Of a DNA stretch of 64,000 nt, positions 20,854 through 29,590 are shown one piece after another. Made by a program: the position numbers and the translations under genes. The DNA comes from Sedimentisphaera salicampi. GTDB taxonomy: Bacteria; Planctomycetota; Phycisphaerae; Sedimentisphaerales; Sedimentisphaeraceae. The stretch spans positions 806,001 through 870,000 of the forward strand of contig NZ_CP021023.1 of the NCBI RefSeq assembly GCF_002117005.1. Reading direction: 5' to 3'. Numbering within the stretch: position 1 is the first letter of the stretch; the number at the start of each line of letters is the position of its first letter. A model generated the notes under the pieces. The model had not been told where the DNA came from, searched no databases, and saw nothing but the letters and a program-made list of their open reading frames with translations.

Positions 20854-22965
20854 TTAATAACAATAGTCTTCAGGATATAGACCGCAATTGAGCCATGTAG
20901 AGGCAAACTCAAGGAAGTCCGGCAGGCCAATCTTGCAATCCGGCTGGTCGCCTTCCGGGCCGCCGCCTGCAACATCAAACTGCAAATCCAAATCAAGCAT
21001 ATTGCTGCAAACTGGTGTTTCGCTGATATCGTAGTAGATATCTGCGATTTCAGCTTCATCCTTGGCATAATTATAGATGCGCAAATCATCCATAACTCCA
21101 TTGAATGCACCGCCAATTGTGCCGTCTTCTCTCAAGATGCTGCCTCCAATTACAAGCTGGGCATCGGTTTTATTGATCTTGAAATCGGGCTCAGTATCAA
21201 CATTGACACCATTATAATAAAGTTTACCGCCGTCAGCATTAGCTGTAAAGGCAAGATGAGTCCATTCGCCTTCTGCTGGAGGATCATAAGAGAGATTCTC
21301 AGTACCAACGCCTGCCGAGCTGATGCTCATATAATCGCCTGACGGAGGTATCGTCCAGAACCAGTCTGACCCGCTCTGCCAGTCAGGGTCTTGACGTTTA
21401 GAAACAATGCCTGTCCAGCTTCCAGGGACGCCTTCCGACTTAACCCACAAAGATACAGTGATCTCGTCGCTGAATTCAGCAGGTGAATCGGTGCCTCCAA
21501 GTGCTGCTGCATCAGGATTTTCGTCAAGGTCTAAGCCTTCATTGGTCTTAGCAGGGTCTGCACCGGGAACAAAGGCATCAACAGCAGGAACTGCGTAAGG
21601 AACCGCATCGCGGCCTTCTCCGCTGCTGTCCAGATAAGTATCGTTTACAAAGTCAGCGGTGTCCAATGTCCAGTGAGCTACGATACGCTTAACTGCCAAG
21701 CCGGCAGTATCTGAATAGACTGTTCCGCCGTCATTTGTTACTTCACAGTAGTAATAACCTTCATCACTGAGCTGAACATTATCAATTGTGAGGGTTGGGT
21801 CTGTATCCGTAGAGCCAATGGCCTGATCCTCAGCAGGGTCAATCACTCCGTCAGCAGAGAGATACCACTGATATGTTTCCTGAGAAATGCTGTCTGCAGT
21901 TAATGTAAAGGCTGCAGTATCGCCTGTAGAAACGACCTGACTCTCAGGCTGCTGAGTAATTATCGGAACACTTTGGAGCGTTTCAAACATCCAATCAGCA
22001 CCGGCAATATTATCTTGACTGCCTACAGGATAGCCTAAACCTTCATCCACGCTCCAATAGTACAGCCCATCAAAGTTGAGACCTGTAACAGTTACGCTGG
22101 CAATCTCAGGTGATTCTGTGCCGAGGGCGATAGTGTCAACATAATAAAGATTCGGATCTTCGGAAACATTCTGGTCTTCGCTCATAAACAGGTGATGCTC
22201 GGTTATATCCGGATTTATCTGTGAAGGGTTGGATGGGTCTAATCCAGTGTTCCACTGCAAATTAACATCAACCTGATTCCCTGCCGGAGTGCCTACATTG
22301 TCTGCTCCATAGGCAGGAACAGGGTTATGTGCACCAGCGGCCGGTTCAGCCTGCAGGGAAACATTATCAACCCAATGATTACGATTAACTGAACTTACCT
22401 CTAAAATCAGATCAGAGCCTTCACTAACGCCTTCACCAGAAAAGAGTGCGGGGTCAATCTCAAACTCGAATGCCTGATAAGGCTCCCAATCCCCAACTTC
22501 ATTTGCGCCGGTATGAGTACCAGTCATATCAACTTCTGCTGACCAGAGCTCAGTCATCTCAGCATCATCCTGGAGCAGGCGTGCGCCCATAACACCGTCT
22601 GTGGCCGGGGCTTCCCAGCGAACAGAGCAGGCGTTAAACGAAAGCCTGTAAACCTCTGCATGAGACCATGGATGGTATGTAGATTGCTGAATTACACCAG
22701 TGCTCCACCCGCCAGTCATCCTAAGCACCTGATTGCCTTCAGGGCCTGGAACCGCAGTTCTGTTATCTACCTCCTTGGTCTCTAATCGAACTAAATTGTC
22801 ATCATGCCCTGACACCCAATCAGTTACTGTCGTAACGTAATTGTTCGCCCCGGGCAGGTTGGGATCTTGAAAGCCTCCATTAGAAATCAATTCTGTTCCT
22901 TCGGCGCTGAACGCTGCACAATGAGCGAAAATCATCGCCATGACTACACTAAAAATACTTTTCAT
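20854..22965 (-). CDS. Secreted LamG-domain protein with CBM4-like, Fn3-like, Ig-like and dockerin-like modules
   Basis: 703 aa from the ATG at 22963-22965, with AAAGGA nine bases upstream; the longer frame would start at TTG. Order: signal peptide (about 1-21), CBM4-like module (25-210, ending DNVSL), fibronectin-like region (215-335), Ig-like domain (340-425, DEGYYYCEV), LamG (430-650) and a C-terminal calcium-loop-like dockerin repeat (655-703, LDLQFDV then WLNCGLYPEDY). No catalytic residues are recognised, so it is probably a carbohydrate-binding or surface-display protein. It shares its whole domain string, and long nearly identical DNA stretches in LamG, with the middle of the 1920-aa protein. 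It is co-oriented 61 bp after a pseudopilin gene and ends at a strong terminator. Confidence 0.78.
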   Translation of the reverse strand: MKSIFSVVMAMIFAHCAAFSAEGTELISNGGFQDPNLPGANNYVTTVTDWVSGHDDNLVRLETKEVDNRTAVPGPEGNQVLRMTGGWSTGVIQQSTYHPWSHAEVYRLSFNACSVRWEAPATDGVMGARLLQDDAEMTELWSAEVDMTGTHTGANEVGDWEPYQAFEFEIDPALFSGEGVSEGSDLILEVSSVNRNHWVDNVSLQAEPAAGAHNPVPAYGADNVGTPAGNQVDVNLQWNTGLDPSNPSQINPDITEHHLFMSEDQNVSEDPNLYYVDTIALGTESPEIASVTVTGLNFDGLYYWSVDEGLGYPVGSQDNIAGADWMFETLQSVPIITQQPESQVVSTGDTAAFTLTADSISQETYQWYLSADGVIDPAEDQAIGSTDTDPTLTIDNVQLSDEGYYYCEVTNDGGTVYSDTAGLAVKRIVAHWTLDTADFVNDTYLDSSGEGRDAVPYAVPAVDAFVPGADPAKTNEGLDLDENPDAAALGGTDSPAEFSDEITVSLWVKSEGVPGSWTGIVSKRQDPDWQSGSDWFWTIPPSGDYMSISSAGVGTENLSYDPPAEGEWTHLAFTANADGGKLYYNGVNVDTEPDFKINKTDAQLVIGGSILREDGTIGGAFNGVMDDLRIYNYAKDEAEIADIYYDISETPVCSNMLDLDLQFDVAGGGPEGDQPDCKIGLPDFLEFASTWLNCGLYPEDYCY

Positions 22966-23026
22966 AATACACAATCCTTTCAAAAAAACATAAAATACTA
23001 TTCTTGCTGCCTTAAAAACTAATCAT

Positions 23027-23923
23027 TCATTCCGGTAATGAACGCATCCAGTCCGGCCATTCTGTAATCTCTCGAGATTCCCAATTTTTGTGCCATTCGG
23101 TATCCCAAAGGTTCTTGAGCAGGATTTCGCTAACAGAACCATCTGCAAAAACCCAATTTACACCGCCGGTTTGATGACGATTCGTGCATACTCGCCTCAT
23201 TTCATCACTGGTAGCGTAAATATAATCGCCGTCATTTTCAGGCGGCTGAGCGTCTCTGGTAGGACGAGTTAGAAACGCGCCGCAATCACCGAGCATTGGA
23301 ACTTGGCGAGGAGACCGCATCTCTGTTATACGCTTGAATTTATTCTTATCCGGATAGGCCCCGCCATCCGATTCTTCAGTGCTGGTTATCCACCAGTTTT
23401 GACCGTAGCTGCCCTCAATTTCAGCGATCTCTTCGTTCTCCTGCATTAACTGAGTAAAGGGACTCCCCCACCAACTGAATCGCCAGTTCAAACGGTTATT
23501 GAAACGCTCAGGTCTCTGCTCTGGAGCTTTGGTCGCTGCAGCGCATTCCAAGATCTCAGGATCCTGATAGTACGGCCGCATAACCACAAACCATGTGCCT
23601 GAACCTCGCGGGTTAAATTCCGGGTCTAAGCAGCTCGGGGGAAAACGAGAATCATTATCATTAGTGTACATCGTGTAGATAGCCCCCCATTGTTTGAGAT
23701 GGGTCTGACAAATTGTTCTTTTTGCCTGAATACGAGCCCTTGCAAGAGAAGGTATGAGAACAGCCATAAGCAGCGCAATAATCGAAATTACAACGAGCAA
23801 TTCAATCAATGTGAAGCCTGCCTGCGAGCGGCGGCTGTAAAATTTAGGCAATAAATTTTTGCCTTCTATGCCTAAGTTGGGTGAAACTTTTTTATTTAAA
23901 AACGCCTGGTTAAACCTTTTCAT
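23027..23923 (-). CDS. Pseudopilin-like protein with prepilin N-terminus and C-terminal H-X-DG motif
   Basis: 298 aa from the ATG at 23921-23923, chosen because GAAAGGA lies six bases upstream; an in-frame ATG eleven codons earlier has none. A class III prepilin signal (AGFTLIELLVVISIIALLM) starts near residue 35, with Gly before Phe as the prepilin-peptidase site. The N-terminal methylated Phe and hydrophobic helix would insert into the inner membrane and assemble into a pilus- or type II secretion-like fibre. Near the C-terminus NRHQTGG...FADGS resembles the processing-associated H-X9-DG motif of the family expanded in planctomycetes. It is first in an operon with the LamG protein and has its own promoter at 24046-24073. 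Confidence 0.85.
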   Translation of the reverse strand: MKRFNQAFLNKKVSPNLGIEGKNLLPKFYSRRSQAGFTLIELLVVISIIALLMAVLIPSLARARIQAKRTICQTHLKQWGAIYTMYTNDNDSRFPPSCLDPEFNPRGSGTWFVVMRPYYQDPEILECAAATKAPEQRPERFNNRLNWRFSWWGSPFTQLMQENEEIAEIEGSYGQNWWITSTEESDGGAYPDKNKFKRITEMRSPRQVPMLGDCGAFLTRPTRDAQPPENDGDYIYATSDEMRRVCTNRHQTGGVNWVFADGSVSEILLKNLWDTEWHKNWESREITEWPDWMRSLPE

Positions 23924-23956
23924 ATAATATCCTTTCGAGAATATTAGCAGTTTCAT

Positions 23957-24384
23957 GTATTAAACTGGCCATTTGCTAAAATCTTTCGCTTAAGTCAAAG
24001 AATTAATCTTAATACTGGAACATCAAGCCAAAGCCTTATGTATTAAGATAACGTTTATGGAAGCTGTCTTCAACACCACTTTTAACAAAAGTATCACCAT
24101 ATTTTATTTTTTATGGTGTATAATGCGGCAATAGTCATAAAATTTCGAGATAAACTATTTCGGGCTTCGCGCGTGGCAGTGTCAAAATAGATGCTTTGCT
24201 TTATCCCCCTGTATTCTCAATTCTCATGCTCAACATACTTCCGTATTGCCTCTTCATTCCATTTACAGGTTTATACCTGTAAAATTGAGGCGGAAAAGCC
24301 AAATGATAATCTGCAGAAAAGATTTTACACTACCAAAAACTTCGTCATCCGGCAAACAAAATACCTTTAAGGGCATATATACTG
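23957..24384. other. Divergent intergenic region (promoters and inverted repeats, no gene)
   Basis: Between the pseudopilin and ABC operons there is no convincing gene. Besides the minus promoter at 24046-24073 it contains CACCATA/TATGGTG (24095-24101 and 24112-24118). It also holds a perfect 9-bp inverted repeat TTTACAGGT-TTAT-ACCTGTAAA (24262-24283) without a T-run. The latter could be an operator or a small transcript end. Confidence 0.5.
24046..24073 (-). promoter_or_regulatory. Promoter of the pseudopilin/LamG operon
   Basis: Minus strand: TTGAAG (-35, 24068-24073), 16-bp spacer, TTATCT (-10, 24046-24051). Leader length is about 115 nt to the chosen ATG. The -35 and the 25 bp upstream of it match the 852-aa gene promoter at 8559-8590. 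Confidence 0.55.
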
Positions 24385-24412
24385 TTGACATAGAAAAAAC
24401 AAAAATTATAAA
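24385..24412 (+). promoter_or_regulatory. Promoter of the GldAFG-like ABC operon
   Basis: A perfect TTGACA (24385-24390), 16-bp spacer and TATAAA (24407-24412) predict a start near 24419 and a leader of about 145 nt. The leader contains a perfect 8-bp hairpin, GCAGAAAC/GTTTCTGC, at 24501-24526. Confidence 0.7.
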
Positions 24413-24564
24413 TCTCATTTTCAGCAGGTATTACGAATCCTGCTGGATTTTACGGCTTTGAGTTGTTTGTCTACAAATCAGGGCCGGCTTTTTTTCAGCG
24501 GCAGAAACTTTGAGATAGGTTTCTGCGGGTAAAAAGTTTAAACGATTTTATGGAGTCTCGATTT

Positions 24565-25272
24565 ATGATCAAAGTAGAAGAGCTGCGTCGAACATTTGGC
24601 CCCATAGTCGCAGTGGACTCAATCTCGTTTGAGGTTGAGAAAGGCGAGGTTCTGGGCTTTCTTGGCCCGAACGGAGCAGGCAAAAGCACTGCAATGAAGA
24701 TGATCACCTGCTTCTTAGAACCAGACAGCGGCACAGCAAGTGTCTGCGGCTGCGATATCATCAAATCACCCGTAGAGGCGAGAAAGAAAATGGGGTATCT
24801 CGCCGAGAGCGCGCCGGCATACAACGAAATGACGGTAAGCGGCTTTCTTAATTTCATCTGCGATGCCCGAGAAATCAAAGGGCAAGAACGCAAGGATGCT
24901 GTTGAGAGAGTTGTTAATATGTGCTCAATTGAAGGAGTTTACCATCAATCGATAGAAACTCTCTCCAAGGGCTACAAGCGAAGGGTTGGGCTTGCCCAAG
25001 CCCTCATCCACGACCCGGAAGTTATGATTCTCGATGAGCCCACCGACGGGCTGGATCCGAATCAGAAACACGAAGTTCGAGAGCTGATCAACTCGATGGC
25101 CAAAGAAAAGGCCACGGTGATCTCCACCCACATACTCGAAGAGGTGGAGGCGGTATGCTCAAGAACGATAATCATCGACAAGGGCAAGATCCTCGTTGAT
25201 TCCACGCCGGATAAGCTCAAGCAGGAACATAACTGCGGTCTTGATGAAGTATTCCGTAAGATAACAATGTAA
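24565..25272 (+). CDS. ABC transporter ATP-binding protein (GldA-like)
   Basis: The cytoplasmic ATPase of an ABC-2 type exporter or membrane-remodelling complex. All hallmarks are present: Walker A GPNGAGKST, signature LSKGYKRR, Walker B VMILDEP, and the H-loop His in STHILEE. The preferred start is the ATG at 24565 (235 aa), with GGAG nine bases upstream. An in-frame ATG at 24550 overlaps that site and has no SD of its own. It is first of four plus-strand genes (ATPase, permease, GldG-like, DUF4340) and lies 14 bp before the permease. In Bacteroidota the homologous GldA-GldF-GldG complex serves gliding. Here no other gliding genes are seen, so the substrate is unknown. Confidence 0.9.
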   Translation: MIKVEELRRTFGPIVAVDSISFEVEKGEVLGFLGPNGAGKSTAMKMITCFLEPDSGTASVCGCDIIKSPVEARKKMGYLAESAPAYNEMTVSGFLNFICDAREIKGQERKDAVERVVNMCSIEGVYHQSIETLSKGYKRRVGLAQALIHDPEVMILDEPTDGLDPNQKHEVRELINSMAKEKATVISTHILEEVEAVCSRTIIIDKGKILVDSTPDKLKQEHNCGLDEVFRKITM

Positions 25273-25286
25273 ATGGAGAGCGTTTT

Positions 25287-26018
25287 ATGAACGGTTTTAA
25301 ATCTGTATTCAAAAGAGAATTCAAGGGATACTTCGCAACCCCTGTTGCTTACGTGTTCCTTGTGATTTTCCTTTTCTTTTCAGGATATCTCACATTCAAA
25401 CAGGGATTTTTCGAGGCAAGGCAGGCAGATATGCACCTTTTCTTCGAAAACCTTCCGCTGCTTTTCGTATTCATCGTTCCGTCTGTAGCAATGAGGCTCT
25501 GGGCAGAGGAGCGGAAAACAGGCTCAATTGAGCTGCTTTTCACTTTGCCAATAACGGTATCTCAGGCGGTGCTTGGTAAGTTCTTTGCAGCATGGGCGTT
25601 TCTTGCAGTTGGCCTTGGGCTCACATTCCCCATGCCCATGACAGTGAGCTATCTGGGCAACCCCGACGGCGGGCTTATAGCGGCGGGCTATCTGGCGTCG
25701 CTTCTTATGGCAGGCGGATTCCTCGCTATTGGGATTTTCTTCTCCGCCCTTTGCAAAAATCAGGTTATCAGCTTTATCCTTTCGGTTGTGGCGTGCGCTG
25801 TTTTTGTATTCAGCGGTATGCCCTCAACGATGGGCTATCTGGATACATTCCTCCCGGGAGGAATGGTTCAGGCAGCTGCTGGACTGAGCTTCCAGAATCA
25901 TTTCGATTCTATGCAGAAGGGAATAATAAGGCTCAGCGACCTTGGATATTTTGCAGTAATGATTGCCGGATGGGTTTACGCCTGCACTATTATTCTTGAT
26001 GAAAGGAAGGCAGACTGA
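25287..26018 (+). CDS. ABC-2 type permease (GldF-like)
   Basis: A 243-aa integral membrane protein with about six hydrophobic helices. The motif MRLWAEERKTGSIELLFTLP after helix 2 is characteristic of the GldF/ABC-2 permease group that pairs with GldA-type ATPases and GldG-type partners. The ATG at 25287 follows GGAGAG. Its stop overlaps the start of the next gene (TGATG), so translation is coupled. It would form the membrane channel of the complex. Confidence 0.88.
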   Translation: MNGFKSVFKREFKGYFATPVAYVFLVIFLFFSGYLTFKQGFFEARQADMHLFFENLPLLFVFIVPSVAMRLWAEERKTGSIELLFTLPITVSQAVLGKFFAAWAFLAVGLGLTFPMPMTVSYLGNPDGGLIAAGYLASLLMAGGFLAIGIFFSALCKNQVISFILSVVACAVFVFSGMPSTMGYLDTFLPGGMVQAAAGLSFQNHFDSMQKGIIRLSDLGYFAVMIAGWVYACTIILDERKAD

Positions 26019-28009
26019 TGAATAGAACACTAAAAGCATGGCTTGCAGTTTTCTTTGTACTGGTGATTGTCTTCTGCGCCAATACATTTATGCAGAGGGC
26101 ACTAAGAGGAATTAAAGCCGACGTTACAGAAAGGCAGATTTACACCCTTTCAGATGGCACAAAAAATATAATCGATAAACTAAATCAGCCGATAACGCTT
26201 AAGCTTTATTATGCTGAGAAGGCGGCTATGAAAGGGCCGGATAAGATTCGTTTCTTCAATATATACTACGATTTCGTGAAATCGCTGCTTGAGGAATACG
26301 AATCAGTAAGCGACGGGATGATTAACCTTGAGGTTATAGACCCCCGCCCCTATTCGGAGGCCGAGACAGAAGCCCTCGCACACGGGCTGAAGAAGTTTCC
26401 GATTACAGAAGAAGAGAATTTCTTTTTCGGGCTCGTCGTGCAGACGCAGTTCGGGGTGGAGAAAACAATCCCGTTCTTCTCGCCTGAAAGGCAGGATTTT
26501 GTGGAGTATGACATAAGCTACCTCATAGATACTGCTATCACAAGAGAGAAGAAAAAGATTGGCGTTGTAAGCTCTCTGCCGGTAACAGGGCAGGATGTTT
26601 CTGATTATATGGCTCGAATGATGCGTATGCAGGGCCAGCAGCCCGAACCGGCATGGACTTTCATAAACCAGCTTAAAGAAGGCAACTACAACGTTGAGAA
26701 CATCGGGACGGATGTGAACAAGATTGAAAACGTTGACATCTTGATGGTGATTCATCCCAAAGACCTGCCAGAGAGCACGCTTTTTGCGATTGACCAGTTC
26801 GCTGTTACAGGCGGGCGCACTATAATCTGCACAGACCCGCACGCATTTGTTGACCAGCCGGACAGAAAGAAGCAGATGGGCGGACAGATGCCCTCGCAAA
26901 GCTCCAGCCTCAACGAACTTCTTGCAAAATGGGGCGTTGAGATGAAAGAGAAGAAATTCGCCGGCGACAGCTCCCTTGCAATTGACACGCCGCTCGGTCC
27001 TAACCAGCGAGCTGCTCCGCTGATCGGGTATCTCGGGCTAAAGGATGAATGCTTCAATGAAGACCATCCGATAAGCTCAAGCCTCAACGATGTGCGTATG
27101 CTCTTTGCCGGAGCCTTAAAATTCAGCGAGAAGGAAGGAGTAAACGTTGAGCCGCTGCTTTCCACCACCAATCGCGGGAATACGTGGTCTGTGGATAATC
27201 AGTTTGAACTTATGAGACCTAATCCCGAAAGGCTGATGCAGAAATTCACCCCGGGCGATAAACCAGTGGATATGGCCTGCATTATTACCGGCAAGCTCGA
27301 AACGAACTTCCCCGAGGGGATTGAAGTGGAAGTAGAAACGGAAGACGATGAACAAGATGCTCCGGAAGCAGAAAAACAGAGCAGCGAAGAAGATGCGGAA
27401 GAGCAGACAAAAACCAAACACCTCGACCCTGCCGCGGAAACAAGCGAAGACTGCGCGGTTGTTGTGTTCAGCGATGTGGATTTCATCTCTGATATGGTGG
27501 CCTACCGCGATGCCTTCTTCGGCTCAAAGATGGAAGTGGCCGATAACGCTTCAGTTCTTCTCAATGCAATAGAGCACATCTCCGGTTCGAGCGACCTATT
27601 GAGCATCAGAAGCCGCGGAACCCATAAACGGCCGTTCACTGTGGTTGAAAAGATTGAACAGAAGGCCGAAGAGAGAACCGCCGAACAGGAAGAAAAGATC
27701 AAGGCTGAAATAAGCGGCTTCGAAAAAGAGCTCCAGGAGATCATTCAGAATTCCAAAGGCGATACTGATGAGGTGATCGGAAGCTCCATAATGAAGAAGA
27801 AAAAAGAGCTTGAACTGAAGATCAGAAAGGCCAAGGCAAGGCTGCAGGATGTAAAACGTGAAAGACGTGAGGAGATTGAGGCCCTCGGCAACAAACTGAG
27901 GAATATCAATATGCTCCTTGCTCCGGGCGTTATCCTCGTTATAGCGATAATCCTATGGCTTATGAGAGCTACCAAGAGAAGAAATTTTGTTTCGAACAGA
28001 AGAGATTAA
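26018..28009 (+). CDS. GldG-like ABC transporter auxiliary membrane protein
   Basis: 663 aa. An N-terminal membrane helix (about 8-30) is followed by a large extracytoplasmic domain of the GldG/ABC auxiliary type, which begins RQIYTLSDGTKNIIDKL and contains LMVIHPKDLPESTLFAIDQF. There is an acidic low-complexity insert (about 430-465), a strongly charged coiled coil (about 550-630) and a C-terminal membrane helix (about 633-652). It overlaps the permease stop by one base and precedes the DUF4340 gene by 21 bp. Family members accompany ABC-2 permeases, but their biochemical role is not settled. The coiled coil could reach along the envelope or mediate oligomerisation, which is inference. Confidence 0.85.
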   Translation: MNRTLKAWLAVFFVLVIVFCANTFMQRALRGIKADVTERQIYTLSDGTKNIIDKLNQPITLKLYYAEKAAMKGPDKIRFFNIYYDFVKSLLEEYESVSDGMINLEVIDPRPYSEAETEALAHGLKKFPITEEENFFFGLVVQTQFGVEKTIPFFSPERQDFVEYDISYLIDTAITREKKKIGVVSSLPVTGQDVSDYMARMMRMQGQQPEPAWTFINQLKEGNYNVENIGTDVNKIENVDILMVIHPKDLPESTLFAIDQFAVTGGRTIICTDPHAFVDQPDRKKQMGGQMPSQSSSLNELLAKWGVEMKEKKFAGDSSLAIDTPLGPNQRAAPLIGYLGLKDECFNEDHPISSSLNDVRMLFAGALKFSEKEGVNVEPLLSTTNRGNTWSVDNQFELMRPNPERLMQKFTPGDKPVDMACIITGKLETNFPEGIEVEVETEDDEQDAPEAEKQSSEEDAEEQTKTKHLDPAAETSEDCAVVVFSDVDFISDMVAYRDAFFGSKMEVADNASVLLNAIEHISGSSDLLSIRSRGTHKRPFTVVEKIEQKAEERTAEQEEKIKAEISGFEKELQEIIQNSKGDTDEVIGSSIMKKKKELELKIRKAKARLQDVKRERREEIEALGNKLRNINMLLAPGVILVIAIILWLMRATKRRNFVSNRRD

Positions 28010-28030
28010 TCCGGTATTAGGAGTTCTTAT

Positions 28031-29332
28031 ATGGTAATGACAGATAAAAAACTATCGATACTTGCGATAGCAGCTCTTGCGGCAGTTGTTCTTGTAACAG
28101 CTCAGTCTATGTTTACAGGCGGGCAGAGCCGTGAGGACAGCGATCAGATTACTTACCTTATCCAAGGGCTTGATATGGATATGGTATCCGGGATTTCGAT
28201 AAAAGGCTCCTCCGGCGAGCCGGTATCGATCATCAAGGAAGACGGCGAGTATTATGTGGAATCGCTTAGCGGATATCCTGTGAAGGTATCAAAGCTCAAC
28301 GAGATGATTTCCAAATGCCTCGATGTTAAAATCGGCAAGGTTTATACAACCAACCCGAGCAATTTCGAAGACCTTGAAGTTACAAAAGACAAGGCAAGAT
28401 ACAATATTCAGTTCCTTGCTTCGGACGGGAAGGTTGTTACAGGTCTGATTGTGGGCAAGAACAAGGGCTCTGGCAATTATGTGCGTAAGTTCGCAGATAA
28501 CAATGTTTATGTCTCCGAGGAATCTTTCTTCGCAAGCACCAGCGCAAACAGCTATGTTGAGAGAAACATCGTGAAGGTAGAAGGTACTGATGTTGAGAAG
28601 GTTTCTGTAAAGACGCCTGAAGGCAGCTACGAAATCACAAACGAAAACGGCAGCAAAAAGCTGATAGGCATCCCTGAGGGCATGCAGACCAAGGGAACGG
28701 ATTTCCATTCTGTGCTTGATGCTCTGGGCAGGGTGAACTTCACAGACGTTGCCAAGGCCTCGGAAATGACAGAGCTTAACTTTGAATATAAGTATGTATC
28801 CCTTCTGAATGATTCCACGGTTTACACCTTCGAAATTGCAAAGAAAGGCAAGGACTACTGGGCCAAATGCTCCGCTGAATTCACAAACAAAGAGAAAGTG
28901 ATAAAGAAGAATGAGGTGGAAAGCGAAGAAGAGCTTAAGAAGAAGGAAGAGATCCTGCTTAAGCGTGAAGCCGCAGCAAAATTCAATGACCGCCACGAAG
29001 GCTGGGTATATAAACTCCCGTCTTGGAACGCTAAAAACCTCACAAAGCACTTCGACGACCTCATAGAAAAGATTCCGGAAGAAAAGCCGACAGAGAAGGT
29101 TGAAGATGCTCAAGGCCAAACCGCTGAAAAAGCCACTGCTGAAGAGAAATCACAGGACAGCACGGAGGGGCCTGCTGCAAAGCAATCTGCTGAGCAAACA
29201 TCGGAAAAAGAGCCTTCTGAAAACGGCGAAAGCAAACCCGCCGAGCAGCAGAAAAAGAAAGGCAGCGCAGAGCAAAACGATAAACAGACCGAAGGCAATG
29301 ACAATAATCAGACGGCCGAAGAATCCGAATAA
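28031..29332 (+). CDS. DUF4340 membrane-anchored protein
   Basis: 433 aa. An N-terminal hydrophobic helix (about 8-25) anchors an exported domain typical of DUF4340 (GLDMDMVSGISIKG, IIKEDGEYYVESLSGYPVK, DALGRVNFTDVA). From about residue 345 the protein is a low-complexity Glu/Lys/Gln/Ala/Ser tail, probably disordered. It has AGGAG upstream of the ATG and is the last gene of the GldAFG-like operon, where DUF4340 proteins are commonly found. Function is unknown. A strong terminator follows. Confidence 0.82.
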   Translation: MVMTDKKLSILAIAALAAVVLVTAQSMFTGGQSREDSDQITYLIQGLDMDMVSGISIKGSSGEPVSIIKEDGEYYVESLSGYPVKVSKLNEMISKCLDVKIGKVYTTNPSNFEDLEVTKDKARYNIQFLASDGKVVTGLIVGKNKGSGNYVRKFADNNVYVSEESFFASTSANSYVERNIVKVEGTDVEKVSVKTPEGSYEITNENGSKKLIGIPEGMQTKGTDFHSVLDALGRVNFTDVAKASEMTELNFEYKYVSLLNDSTVYTFEIAKKGKDYWAKCSAEFTNKEKVIKKNEVESEEELKKKEEILLKREAAAKFNDRHEGWVYKLPSWNAKNLTKHFDDLIEKIPEEKPTEKVEDAQGQTAEKATAEEKSQDSTEGPAAKQSAEQTSEKEPSENGESKPAEQQKKKGSAEQNDKQTEGNDNNQTAEESE

Positions 29333-29364
29333 ACCTCAATAATTACAGAAACCTCTAAAATAAT

Positions 29365-29395
29365 AAAGGGCGTTCCTTTTGGTTCGCCCTTTTTT
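29365..29395 (+). terminator. Terminator of the GldAFG/DUF4340 operon
   Basis: AAAGGGCG (29365-29372) pairs with CGCCCTTT (29385-29392) and T's continue to 29395. It is 33 bp after the DUF4340 stop. Confidence 0.85.
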
Positions 29396-29455
29396 AGCTT
29401 CAAAATTTCTACATAAATAACCCTGCTAAATACAAAGAAATATATCGCAAATATA

Positions 29456-29488
29456 CGTCCAATTTAAAGACTAACTTTGAATTGGACG
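29456..29488 (-). terminator. Long hairpin, possible terminator of the ROK operon
   Basis: A 14-bp inverted repeat (29456-29469 and 29475-29488, one mismatch/wobble, loop ACTAA) lies 103 bp past the ROK gene stop on the minus strand. The following sequence is only moderately U-rich (TATATTTG). It may terminate the minus operon or act as a processing stem. Confidence 0.45.
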
Positions 29489-29590
29489 CTAAAATGTATT
29501 ACAGAAGAACATTTCAGAAGAGGGTCTTTTAATGTTCTGCACAGTTTCCGGCCATGCTTTTTTTCGGGGTTAACAGGGCAGCTGCCTTAA

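Noticed and set aside
24246-24461. 71-aa plus-strand frame in the divergent intergenic region
   Set aside because: Overlaps the ABC operon promoter and an inverted repeat and has no SD; more likely regulatory DNA.
28289-29119. 276-aa minus-strand frame antisense to the DUF4340 gene
   Set aside because: Composition mirrors the sense codons; no domain or start signal, and the sense gene is well supported by operon context.
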